Assembly (NCBI RefSeq): GCF_000307775.2
Contig: NZ_KK020676.1
Location: forward strand, 1,989,768 to 2,053,767
DNA from: Stutzerimonas stutzeri KOS6
GTDB lineage: Bacteria; Pseudomonadota; Gammaproteobacteria; Pseudomonadales; Pseudomonadaceae
DNA: 64,000 nucleotides
Direction: 5' to 3'
Position numbers and translations under genes: made by a program. Shown piece after piece: positions 1 to 7,745 of the stretch. Each line of letters starts with the position of its first letter. The stretch's first letter is position 1. Below the pieces are notes generated by a model that worked only from the letters and a program-made list of their open reading frames with translations, searched no databases and was not told the origin of the DNA.

Positions 1-1
1 G

Positions 2-61
2 TTGGCGGTGGAGATCAAGGGCTTACCTATCAATGACATGTGGCTGCGTGAATCAGGCTGA
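2..61 (+). CDS. C-terminal fragment of an unidentified protein
   Basis: An open frame enters from the left edge and ends at the TGA at 59-61, giving 19 residues that finish in NDMWLRESG. The fragment is too short to assign to a family, and its coding status rests only on the open frame and ordinary composition. The following 283 bases up to the end of ppiC hold no gene I can support. Confidence 0.3.
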   Translation: MAVEIKGLPINDMWLRESG

Positions 62-344
62 TACCGATCCGATACCAATACTCAGCGGTCCAGCTCGCTC
101 CGACAGGAGCTGGTCGATCCAGCGATTCTTGAGGTGAATGACAACGGTGGGCGTTTGCGCCTGCTGCCGGATGAATGCGGGGTGGCTACCGAACTTCAGT
201 CGCGCATTGTCGCATAGCTGCACCGGCCGGCGTAAGGACAGCCTGACAAGCTTATGCTGGGCGCTGGACGGGAGAGTACGACGAGGACCGGAAAGCCCAT
301 GCGTATGGCTTTCCCGGGAAGCGTCGAGAGCGCTTCGCCTGGCC

Positions 345-623
345 TCAGTCGCGGTAGAACACCTGCACCAGGTGATAGCCGAACTGGCTCTTTACCGGGC
401 CATGAACTTCGCGCAGTGGCTTCTTGAAGATCACCTGGTCGATGCTGCGTACCATCTGTCCTGGGCGCACCTCACCGAGGTCGCCGCCTTTCTTGCCGGA
501 TGGGCAGGTCGAGTACTTGCGCGCCAGCACATCGAAGGCCTCGCCGCTGGCCAGGCGTTTCTTCAATTGCGCGGCTTCGGCTTCTGTCTTGACCAGAATG
601 TGGCGGGCCATGGCTTTGGGCAT
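345..623 (-). CDS. ppiC: Peptidyl-prolyl cis-trans isomerase C (parvulin)
   Basis: This is a 92-residue single-domain parvulin, almost the same length as E. coli PpiC (93 aa). The family catalyses cis-trans isomerisation of X-Pro bonds in the cytoplasm. Visible motifs are ARHILVKTE near the N-terminus, the CPSGKKGGDLGEVRPGQMV core and the FGYHLVQVFYRD end. The start at 623 (MPKAMARHILV) fits the usual family length; an internal ATG at 611 would give 88 residues. There is no signal peptide. It is transcribed away from the gluconate locus, so the 624-798 gap carries both promoters. Confidence 0.93.
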   Translation of the reverse strand: MPKAMARHILVKTEAEAAQLKKRLASGEAFDVLARKYSTCPSGKKGGDLGEVRPGQMVRSIDQVIFKKPLREVHGPVKSQFGYHLVQVFYRD

Positions 624-750
624 GCTCGGTGTCCTCGTTCGTGAAGGGCGCGATTGTAGTCCCGTTGCCGTGGAAGTCGACCGCGACGCCATGTCCAGCT
701 GGCCGTTTCGTCTTTTGGGGTTCGACGAGTGGTAGTTCTAAGTTGAATTC

Positions 751-764
751 TGATAGCGCTAACA
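751..764. promoter_or_regulatory. Candidate LacI-family (GntR-type) operator
   Basis: TGATAGCGCTAACA contains the perfect palindrome TAGCGCTA, centred on CG as in LacI-family operators. It lies about 35 bp before the start of the gluconokinase fusion gene. From memory, TAGCGCT is also the core reported for the P. aeruginosa GntR operator. The likely ligand is the LacI-family protein encoded at 4376-5395. Its position suggests repression of the kinase-transporter operon until gluconate or a phosphorylated derivative is present; this is inference. Confidence 0.5.
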
Positions 765-798
765 TCGAGTGAAACAAACACAACAACGGACTCATCGC

Positions 799-1929
799 AT
801 GCCATCAATGCAGCCCTCACGGGTACCCGCGCAGCCAGTCCTGGTCATCATGGGTGTCAGCGGTTCCGGCAAGACCGATACCAGCCACGCCGTAGCCGAC
901 GCGCTCGGCCTGCCGCACATCGAAGCGGACAACTTTCACCCGGCCGAGAACGTGGCGCGCATGCGCGCCGGCACGCCGCTGTCCGACGCCGACCGCGTGG
1001 AGTGGTTGCATGCCCTGATCGGTGAAATGCAGCGCACGCTGGAGGCCGGAAACGGTTTCGTGCTGGCCTGCTCGGCGCTCAAGCGCAGCTACCGGGAATT
1101 GCTGCGCAGTGCGGTCCCGGAGCTGCGTTTCGCCCATCTGGCCATCGATTACGAAACCGCGGTGCGGCGCGTTGGCGACCGGGCAGGGCATTTCATGCCG
1201 ATCTCGCTGGTCGACAGCCAGTTCGCCACCCTCGAATCACCCGAGGGCGAACCCGGCGTATTGACGGTGGATGCCAGTCAACCGCGCGAAGTCGTCTTGC
1301 GCCAGATCGTCGAATGGATGCAGGGCGCCGATCTGGACGAGCTTATCGAGACCCGTGTCGATCTGTCTTCGCGTCCGTTTGACAGCGCTACCACTGCGCC
1401 GCCACTGACCAATGAGCCGATCTACAGCGGCGCCATGGCCCAGCGCCTCGACCGCCTGACCGACTGGCTGATGGCCGCACTGATGGCCTTCATGGTCATC
1501 GTGGTGTTCTCCAGCGTGGTGCTGCGCTATGCCTTCGGCACCGGCTGGACCGGCGCCGAGGAGTTGTCGCGGCTGGCATTCGTCTGGCTGGTCTTCGTCG
1601 GTGTTGCCTCCAGCATGCGCCGCGGCGAACTGATGAGTTTCGCCATGCTGCGTGACCGCTGCCCCCGGCTGTTGCGCCGTCTGGTCGATTCGCTCAGCTG
1701 GCTGCTGGTGGCGGTTGCAAGTTGCCTGGCGGCCTGGGGCGGCTGGAACCAGATGCAGTTCGGCTGGACCATCAACAGCCCTGTGGTCGGCTATCCGCTG
1801 GGCCTGGCGATGTTGCCGGTGGCGGCGAGCATGGTTGCCCTGGTCGCGCTGGCGCTGGTGCAACTGGTCAACGTCTGGCGGCGCGATCAGCCATCGGCCA
1901 CTGCCGCTGCGAATGTCACCGCGGACTGA
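799..1929 (+). CDS. Gluconokinase fused to TRAP small permease (GntK-DctQ)
   Basis: This is a 376-residue two-domain protein. Residues about 10-178 are a complete thermoresistant-type gluconokinase (ATP + gluconate to 6-phosphogluconate), with P-loop GVSGSGKT at 19-26, HIEADNFHP, and the CSALKRSYR motif. A linker of about 40 residues leads to a DctQ-like membrane domain from about 215 with four hydrophobic segments and the family pattern VVLRYAF...EELSRLAFVWLVFVG. GntK and DctQ are normally about 170-180 residues each and separate. One uninterrupted frame covers both, with no stop or start between them. DctM and DctP follow, so uptake and phosphorylation look physically coupled. The start is uncertain: ATG 799 was chosen, with GTG 769 and ATG 808 as alternatives. 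Confidence 0.88.
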   Translation: MPSMQPSRVPAQPVLVIMGVSGSGKTDTSHAVADALGLPHIEADNFHPAENVARMRAGTPLSDADRVEWLHALIGEMQRTLEAGNGFVLACSALKRSYRELLRSAVPELRFAHLAIDYETAVRRVGDRAGHFMPISLVDSQFATLESPEGEPGVLTVDASQPREVVLRQIVEWMQGADLDELIETRVDLSSRPFDSATTAPPLTNEPIYSGAMAQRLDRLTDWLMAALMAFMVIVVFSSVVLRYAFGTGWTGAEELSRLAFVWLVFVGVASSMRRGELMSFAMLRDRCPRLLRRLVDSLSWLLVAVASCLAAWGGWNQMQFGWTINSPVVGYPLGLAMLPVAASMVALVALALVQLVNVWRRDQPSATAAANVTAD

Positions 1930-1977
1930 AGCGACGCCGCATTCAGAACAATACGGGCACTGCCCAGAGGACCTTGT

Positions 1978-3255
1978 ATGACCGTCGTCGTCTTCCTTTC
2001 ATCGCTGCTGGGCTTCATGACGCTCGGCATGCCCATCGCCTTCGCGCTGCTGCTGACCGGCTCGGTGCTGATGTGGTACCTGGATTTCTGGGACGTACAG
2101 CTCTTGGCGCAGAACCTCCAGGCCGGGGCCGACAGCTTCCCGCTGCTGGCGGTGCCGTTCTTCATCCTGGCCGGCGAACTGATGAATGCCGGCGGCATCT
2201 CGCGGCGGATCATCGCCATGGCGCAGGCCTACTTCGGTCACAAGCGTGGCGGCCTGGGCTACGTGGCGATCGCCGCTTCGGTGCTGCTGGCGAGCATGTC
2301 CGGCTCGGCCCTGGCCGATACCGCTGCGCTGGCGACACTGCTGCTGCCGATGATGCGCGAGCGCGGTTATCCGCTGAACTCGTCGTCGGGCCTTGTGGCG
2401 GCGGGCGGGATCATCGCACCGATCATTCCGCCCTCCATGCCGTTCGTGATCTACGGCGTGGTGACCGGCACGTCGATCAGCCAGCTGTTTCTCGCCGGCA
2501 TGGTGCCGGGGCTGATCATGGGCATGGGCCTGATCGTCGCCTGGACGCTGATCGCCCGGCGGATCGACGAACCGAAACAGGAAAAGGCCAGCGCCGCCGA
2601 GCGCCGTCGTGTGCTGGTCGACGGCGCCGCCGCGCTGATGCTGCCGGTGATCATCGTTGGCGGGCTGCGTGGCGGCCTGTTCACCCCGACCGAAGCGGCG
2701 GTGGTCGCCGCCGTCTATGCCCTGGCCGTTTCGACCCTGCTGTATCGCGAGCTGAACTGGGCCGGGCTGGTCGAGGTGCTGACCCGTGCCAGCCGCACCA
2801 CGGCTTCGGTGATGTTCCTCTGCGCCGCCGCAACCGTGTCGGCGTACATGATCACCCTGGCACAACTGCCCGACGAGATCGCGGCGATGCTCGGGCCGCT
2901 GGCGCAGGATCCGAAACTGCTGATGATCGCCATCATGCTGCTGATGATCGCCGTCGGCATGGTGCTGGACCTGACGCCGACCATCCTGATCCTCGGCCCG
3001 GTGCTGGCGCCGATCGCGATCAAGGCCGGCATCGACCCGGTGTACTTCGGCGTGATGTTCGTGCTGATCGGTTCCATCGGGCTGATCACGCCACCGGTGG
3101 GCACGGTGCTCAACGTGGTCGGCGGCATCGGCCGGCTGCGCATGGAAACCCTGGTGCGTGGCGTCATCCCGTTTTTCCTTATCTATCTGCTGATCGTCGG
3201 GCTGCTCATTGCCGTGCCCTCGATCATCACCGTGCCCCTGGCCTGGCTGCGGTAA
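1978..3255 (+). CDS. TRAP transporter large permease (DctM family)
   Basis: This 425-residue, highly hydrophobic protein has the usual DctM length of about 425-430. It forms the proton/sodium-driven channel subunit of a TRAP transporter in the inner membrane. Family patterns include GMPIAFALLL near the N-terminus, FFILAGELMNAGGISRRI, the GSALADTAALATLLLP region, and GSIGLITPPVGTVLNVV near the C-terminus. The start has an AGAGG Shine-Dalgarno at good spacing. It lies 48 bp after the GntK-DctQ fusion and 46 bp before dctP, so the three form one operon. Gluconate or another sugar acid is the probable substrate, judged from the fused kinase. Confidence 0.92.
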   Translation: MTVVVFLSSLLGFMTLGMPIAFALLLTGSVLMWYLDFWDVQLLAQNLQAGADSFPLLAVPFFILAGELMNAGGISRRIIAMAQAYFGHKRGGLGYVAIAASVLLASMSGSALADTAALATLLLPMMRERGYPLNSSSGLVAAGGIIAPIIPPSMPFVIYGVVTGTSISQLFLAGMVPGLIMGMGLIVAWTLIARRIDEPKQEKASAAERRRVLVDGAAALMLPVIIVGGLRGGLFTPTEAAVVAAVYALAVSTLLYRELNWAGLVEVLTRASRTTASVMFLCAAATVSAYMITLAQLPDEIAAMLGPLAQDPKLLMIAIMLLMIAVGMVLDLTPTILILGPVLAPIAIKAGIDPVYFGVMFVLIGSIGLITPPVGTVLNVVGGIGRLRMETLVRGVIPFFLIYLLIVGLLIAVPSIITVPLAWLR

Positions 3256-3301
3256 CGCCGGCTTGCAACCCCAACGTCCAACAACAAGAAGGTACCGCAT
3301 C

Positions 3302-4318
3302 ATGAAACGACTCTTCATCGGCACCCTGGCTGCCGCCTTGCTCGGCAGCACACTCAGCGTCGGCCAGGTTCAGGCGGCGGACGACATCCGCCCACGCATG
3401 ATCCGCTTCGGCTACGGGCTCAACGAAGACAGCAACCAGGGCAGGGCGGCCAGGCTGCTGGCCGAGCAAGTCGCCAAGGCCTCGGACGGCAAGCTCAAGG
3501 TGCGCACCTTCGCCTCTGCCAGCCTCGGTTCCGACGACCAGATGCAGAACGCGCTGATCGGTGGCGCGCAGGAAATGATGGTCGGCTCGACCGCGACGCT
3601 GGTCGGCATCAGCAAGGAGATGGCGGTGTGGGATACGCCGTTCCTGTTCAGCGATCCGCGCCAGGCCGATCAGGTACTGGACGGCCCGGTAGGTCGGCAG
3701 GTCATGGACAAGCTCGAGGAAAAGGGTCTGGTCGGCCTGGTCTACTGGGAGAACGGCTTTCGCAACGTGACCAACAGCGCGCGGCCGATCGACAGGCTCG
3801 AGGACTTCGACGGCGTCAAGCTGCGCGTGATGCCCAACCCGGTGTTCATCGACACCTTCAAGCGCATGGGCGCCAACGCAGTGCCGCTGCCGTTCTCCGA
3901 GCTGTTCACCGCGCTGGAAACCAAGGCGGTCGACGGCCAGGAAAACCCCTACAACACCATCCTGTCCTCCAAGTTCTATGAAGTGCAGAAGTACCTGAGC
4001 GTGACCAATCACGTCTACAGCCCCTGGATCGTCACGGTGTCCAAGCGCTGGTGGGACGGCCTTTCGCAAACCGAGCAGGGCATCATCATGGACGCCGCGG
4101 AGAAGGCCCGCGATGCCGAGCGCGAGGACACCCGTCGCGAGGCCAGCCAGGCGCTGGCAGCACTGAAGGAGCGTGGCATGCAGATCAACGAGGTCAGCCC
4201 TGAGGAAATCCAGCGCATGCGCGAACAGGCGAAGCCGGCGATCCAGACGGTGATCGATACCGTCGGCCAGGATCTGTTCGACCAGGTGCAGGCCGAAGTC
4301 GAAAAGGCCGCGCGCTAG
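3302..4318 (+). CDS. TRAP transporter periplasmic solute-binding protein (DctP family)
   Basis: This is a 338-residue secreted binding protein with a signal peptide (KRLFIGTLAAALLGS... cleaved near VQA-ADD). The DctP fold is evident from LRVMPNPVFIDTFKRMGA, whose conserved arginine binds the carboxylate, and ELFTALETKAVDGQENP. It delivers substrate to the DctQM permease encoded just upstream. Given the gluconokinase domain in the same operon, the ligand is probably gluconate or a related sugar acid rather than a C4-dicarboxylate; this is inferred. The start follows a GAAGG ribosome-binding site. Confidence 0.9.
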   Translation: MKRLFIGTLAAALLGSTLSVGQVQAADDIRPRMIRFGYGLNEDSNQGRAARLLAEQVAKASDGKLKVRTFASASLGSDDQMQNALIGGAQEMMVGSTATLVGISKEMAVWDTPFLFSDPRQADQVLDGPVGRQVMDKLEEKGLVGLVYWENGFRNVTNSARPIDRLEDFDGVKLRVMPNPVFIDTFKRMGANAVPLPFSELFTALETKAVDGQENPYNTILSSKFYEVQKYLSVTNHVYSPWIVTVSKRWWDGLSQTEQGIIMDAAEKARDAEREDTRREASQALAALKERGMQINEVSPEEIQRMREQAKPAIQTVIDTVGQDLFDQVQAEVEKAAR

Positions 4319-4375
4319 GAGCCGAGCGGCACCTGCCCGCTGCTAGAATCCGCCGCTTTTGACAATGGAACGCGC

Positions 4376-5395
4376 ATGACCACACGCCGCCGCCGCTCTG
4401 CCGAGCGGGTAACCCTCTCGGATGTCGCACGTAGCGCCGGCTGCTCACTGATGTCGGCGTCCCGTGCGCTGTCGCAGCCGGAGCTGGTTTCGGATGCGTT
4501 GCGTGAGCGCGTCGAGCTGGCGGTCAAGGCGCTGGGCTACGTACCGCACCCGGCGGCGCGCAGCCTGGCCAGCTCGCGTTCCAATCTGGTGGCGGTGATC
4601 ATCCCTTCGCTGTCCAACGCGGTGTTCGTCGACACCGTCGAGGCCATCCAGCGCGTCCTGATGCCGGCCGGCTACGAAATGATGATCGGCGTCAGCCACT
4701 ATCGTCCCGAGGAAGACGAGCGGCTGCTACGCGCCTATCTGGCCCATCAGCCGGCGGGCCTGCTGATCACGGGTTTCGAGCGCAGCGACGCCGCGCGTGC
4801 GGTGCTGGCCAACTACAGCGCACCGTTGGTGACGCTGATGGAGCTGAGCGAGCGGCCGGACGACTATTGCGTGGGTTTCTCGCAACTGGAAGCCGGCGTG
4901 GCCATGACCCGCACCTTGCTCGAGCGCGGCTACCGTCACGTCGCCTTCGCCGCGGCGCAGCTCGACCCTCGGACCCTGCAGCGCGCCGAAGGCTTCCGCC
5001 AGGCGATGCGCCAGGCCGGCCGCTACGAACCGACGCTGGAACTGCTGACGCCGCAACTGTCTTCCATCGGGCTGGGCGCGGAGCTGCTCGATCGGCTGCT
5101 GGCGCAGCATCCAGAGATCGACGCTGTGTTCTTCAACAACGACGATCTGGCCCTCGGCGCGCTGTTTCGTGCCCGTCAGCTGGGGCTGGACGTGCCGGGA
5201 CGGCTGGCGATCGCCGGTTTCAACGATCTGCCGGCGGCGGCCTGGATGCACCCGGCGCTGAGCACCGTACGCACCCGTCGCGGCGAAATCGGCGAACTGG
5301 CCGCGCAGATGCTGCTGAGCCTGATGCGTGGCCAGCAGCCGCCCGAGCGGCGTATCGACGTGGGCTTCGAAGTGGTCATGCGCGACAGCGCCTGA
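4376..5395 (+). CDS. gntR: LacI-family transcriptional regulator, GntR-like
   Basis: This 339-residue repressor has an N-terminal helix-turn-helix (VTLSDVARSAGCSLMSASRAL, about residues 12-32), a hinge helix (HPAARSLASSRSN), and a periplasmic-binding-protein-like effector domain covering the remainder, with FFNNDDLALGALFRARQLG and IAGFNDLPAA. It lies 57 bp downstream of the TRAP dctP gene in the same direction. Proteobacterial GntR regulators of gluconate use belong to this family, and the TAGCGCTA palindrome at 751-764 is its probable target. Assignment to GntR rests on context and general resemblance. Confidence 0.85.
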   Translation: MTTRRRRSAERVTLSDVARSAGCSLMSASRALSQPELVSDALRERVELAVKALGYVPHPAARSLASSRSNLVAVIIPSLSNAVFVDTVEAIQRVLMPAGYEMMIGVSHYRPEEDERLLRAYLAHQPAGLLITGFERSDAARAVLANYSAPLVTLMELSERPDDYCVGFSQLEAGVAMTRTLLERGYRHVAFAAAQLDPRTLQRAEGFRQAMRQAGRYEPTLELLTPQLSSIGLGAELLDRLLAQHPEIDAVFFNNDDLALGALFRARQLGLDVPGRLAIAGFNDLPAAAWMHPALSTVRTRRGEIGELAAQMLLSLMRGQQPPERRIDVGFEVVMRDSA

Positions 5396-5416
5396 GGCGG
5401 GCGTCCGGTACCCGCC
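5396..5416. terminator. Hairpin between convergent regulator genes
   Basis: GGCGGG and CCCGCC form a 6-bp all-GC stem around a 9-nt loop in the 27-bp gap between the LacI-family gene and the oppositely oriented LysR gene. No T-tract follows, so it may be a weak bidirectional terminator or simply an mRNA 3' end structure. Confidence 0.35.
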
Positions 5417-5422
5417 AGCGAG

Positions 5423-6337
5423 TCAGACCTGGCTTTGCTGCGCAGTGACTTGTTGTGCGATCTCGATCATCTGCTCGCGCATCCAGCGGTTGGCCGGGTC
5501 CTGGTCGGTGCTTTCATGCCAGTAAATGTGGGTTTCCAGCGGCGTGATATCCACCGGAAGGTCGACCTGGTGCAGGTTGTGGCGGCGTGCGAAGCGCTCG
5601 GGAACGGTCACCGCCATGTCGGTCTGGTCGATTACCTGGGTCGCCATCAGATAGTGCTGTGAGCGCAGGGCGATCTTGCGCTGCAGGCCCATCTTGCCCA
5701 ACGCCAGGTCCACCAGGCCCAGGCCGCTGCGGCGGCTGGAAATGTGGATGTGCGACAGCGACAGGTACTGCTCCAGGGTCAGCTTGTCCTTGGCCAGCGG
5801 GTGGCCACGGCGCATGGCGCAGATGTAGCGATCTTCCAGCAGCTTGACGTGACGTACCTGCGGGTCGGTGTTGAGCGGTGCGTCCATGGCGAAATCCAGG
5901 CGACCGGCAGCCAGTTCCTTGGTAGTTTCGCGGCGCTTGGCCAGCATGCTCTCGATCTTCACGTTTGGCGCCAGACGGCGCAGGCGCTGGAACAGCGGCG
6001 GCAGCATCACCGCCTCGGTGAGGTCGGTCATGCTGATGCGGAAGGTCTTGTTCGCCTGCGCCGGGCTGAAGGTGCGGCTTTCCTGCACCGACACCCGCAA
6101 CAGCTGCAGTGCATTGCGCACCGGACCGATGATGTTCTGCGCCATTGGGGTCGGCACCATGCCCTGCGCGGTGCGCACGAACAGTGGATCGTTGAAGGTT
6201 TCGCGCAGGCGGGCGAGGGCGTTGGAAACGGCGGGTTGGGTAATACCGACGATCTGCCCGGCACGCGTAAGGTTCGCTTCGGTGTAGATGGCGTCGAAAA
6301 CGATGAAAAGATTCAGGTCGACCTTGTTCAGGTTCAT
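5423..6337 (-). CDS. LysR-family transcriptional regulator
   Basis: This is a 304-residue LysR protein. The N-terminal winged helix-turn-helix is clear (LTRAGQIVGITQPAVSNALARLRETFNDPLF...), followed by a substrate-binding domain running to the C-terminus. The start at 6337 has GGAG nine bases upstream; an in-frame ATG at 6355 lacks such a site. It resembles the NahR/LeuO-like branch that starts MNLNKVDLNLFIVFDAIY. It is divergent from the acyl-CoA dehydrogenase gene at 6480, with a 142-bp shared promoter region containing an inverted repeat. Control of that dehydrogenase is therefore likely. The effector is unknown. Confidence 0.88.
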   Translation of the reverse strand: MNLNKVDLNLFIVFDAIYTEANLTRAGQIVGITQPAVSNALARLRETFNDPLFVRTAQGMVPTPMAQNIIGPVRNALQLLRVSVQESRTFSPAQANKTFRISMTDLTEAVMLPPLFQRLRRLAPNVKIESMLAKRRETTKELAAGRLDFAMDAPLNTDPQVRHVKLLEDRYICAMRRGHPLAKDKLTLEQYLSLSHIHISSRRSGLGLVDLALGKMGLQRKIALRSQHYLMATQVIDQTDMAVTVPERFARRHNLHQVDLPVDITPLETHIYWHESTDQDPANRWMREQMIEIAQQVTAQQSQV

Positions 6338-6355
6338 TGTTGTGCTCTCCGGCAT

Positions 6356-6386
6356 ATAACGGATGCGCCGATCATATATCGGTTAT
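6356..6386. promoter_or_regulatory. Inverted repeat in the LysR/acyl-CoA dehydrogenase intergenic region
   Basis: ATAACGGAT and ATCGGTTAT form 9-bp arms with one mismatch, separated by 13 bp. The element starts 18 bp upstream of the LysR start codon and ends about 94 bp before the dehydrogenase start. Position and dyad layout fit an autoregulatory LysR binding site; this is not demonstrated. Confidence 0.4.
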
Positions 6387-6479
6387 GAATGTTTATACAC
6401 GGGGAAAATAGCTTCGATAGATCAATGAGCGTCCACTAGCATCCTGGCTACAAAACATTACCTGCAGAAGGTCGTCGCC

Positions 6480-7706
6480 ATGGATTTCGCCTACTCCCCG
6501 AAGGTTCAAGAGCTCAGAGAGCGTGTGCAAGCGTTCATGGACGCTCACGTCTATCCCGCCGAAAAGGTCTTCTATCAGCAGGTCGCCGAAGGGGATCGCT
6601 GGCAGCCGACCGCCATCGTCGAGGAACTCAAGGCCAAGGCCAGGGCAGAGGGATTGTGGAACCTGTTCCTCCCGGAGTCGGAACTGGGCGCCGGCCTGAC
6701 CAATACCGAATACGCACCGCTGGCCGAAATCATGGGCAGCTCGGGCCTCGGACCGGAGGCTTTCAACTGCTCGGCGCCGGATACCGGAAACATGGAGGTA
6801 CTGGTGCGCTATGGCAGTGAGGCGCAGAAGAACGAGTGGCTGGAACCGCTGCTGCGCGGCGAGATCCGTTCCGCCTTCGGCATGACCGAGCCCGCGGTGG
6901 CCTCCTCGGACGCGACGAACATGCAGGCTCGCGCCGTGCGTGAGGGCGACGAGTGGGTGATCAATGGTCGTAAATGGTGGACCTCAGGTGCCTGCGATCC
7001 GCGCTGCAAGGTGATGATCTTCATGGGCCTGACCAATCCCGATGCACCGCGCCACGCGCAGCATTCGATGATCCTGGTGCCGATGGATGCACCGGGCGTG
7101 AAGGTGTTGCGCGCGCTGCCGGTGTTTGGCTACGACGATGCCCCGCATGGGCATGCCGAGGTGCTGCTGGAAAACGTTCGCGTGCCGTACGACAACGTCA
7201 TCCTTGGCGAAGGCCGCGGCTTCGAGATTGCCCAGGGTCGCCTCGGCCCAGGCCGCATTCACCACTGCATGCGCTCGATCGGCGTCGCCGAACGCGCCCT
7301 CAAGCTGATGTGCGAGCGCTCGGTCAGCCGCACCGCCTTCGGCAAGCCGCTGGCGCGCCTGGGTGCCAACTTCGACCACATCGCCGAGTGCCGCATCGAG
7401 ATCAACATGGCGCGTCTGCTGACCCTGAACGCGGCCTACATGATGGATACGGTGGGCAACAAGATCGCCGCCAGCGAGATCGCGCAGATCAAGGTGGTCG
7501 CGCCTAACGTGGCGCTGAAGGTTATCGACCGGGCCATCCAGATCCACGGCGGCGCAGGCGTTTCCGAGGACTTCCCGCTGGCCCACTGGTACGCGATGCA
7601 GCGTACGTTGCGGCTGGCCGATGGCCCGGATGAGGTGCATCGCGTGGCTATCGCCCGCCACGAACTGGGCAAGTACGTGCCGCGGGACATGCTGCGCAGC
7701 CGCTGA
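6480..7706 (+). CDS. Acyl-CoA dehydrogenase
   Basis: This 408-residue flavoprotein of the acyl-CoA dehydrogenase family introduces a 2,3-double bond into an acyl-CoA using FAD and passes electrons to ETF. Visible motifs are [15 protein letters not shown] (FAD/substrate loop), [26 protein letters not shown] and the C-terminal [15 protein letters not shown]. Its length and N-terminus ([22 protein letters not shown]) resemble the ACAD10/11-like subgroup of about 400-410 residues. The specific acyl substrate cannot be read from sequence. The divergent LysR gene at 5423-6337 is the likely regulator. Confidence 0.93.
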   Translation: MDFAYSPKVQELRERVQAFMDAHVYPAEKVFYQQVAEGDRWQPTAIVEELKAKARAEGLWNLFLPESELGAGLTNTEYAPLAEIMGSSGLGPEAFNCSAPDTGNMEVLVRYGSEAQKNEWLEPLLRGEIRSAFGMTEPAVASSDATNMQARAVREGDEWVINGRKWWTSGACDPRCKVMIFMGLTNPDAPRHAQHSMILVPMDAPGVKVLRALPVFGYDDAPHGHAEVLLENVRVPYDNVILGEGRGFEIAQGRLGPGRIHHCMRSIGVAERALKLMCERSVSRTAFGKPLARLGANFDHIAECRIEINMARLLTLNAAYMMDTVGNKIAASEIAQIKVVAPNVALKVIDRAIQIHGGAGVSEDFPLAHWYAMQRTLRLADGPDEVHRVAIARHELGKYVPRDMLRSR

Positions 7707-7716
7707 TCGGGCCGGG

Positions 7717-7745
7717 TCCAGGGCTGCCCGGCCGGTAGCCCTGGA
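7717..7745. terminator. Hairpin between convergent genes
   Basis: TCCAGGGCT and AGCCCTGGA form a perfect 9-bp stem with an 11-nt loop. It occupies the gap between the acyl-CoA dehydrogenase and the oppositely oriented PstS-OmpA gene, ending directly at the latter's stop codon. There is no T-run, so termination strength is uncertain. Confidence 0.45.

Noticed and set aside
138..644. 168-residue plus-strand open frame across ppiC
   Set aside because: It is the antisense shadow of ppiC; the 92-residue parvulin on the minus strand is clearly the real gene.
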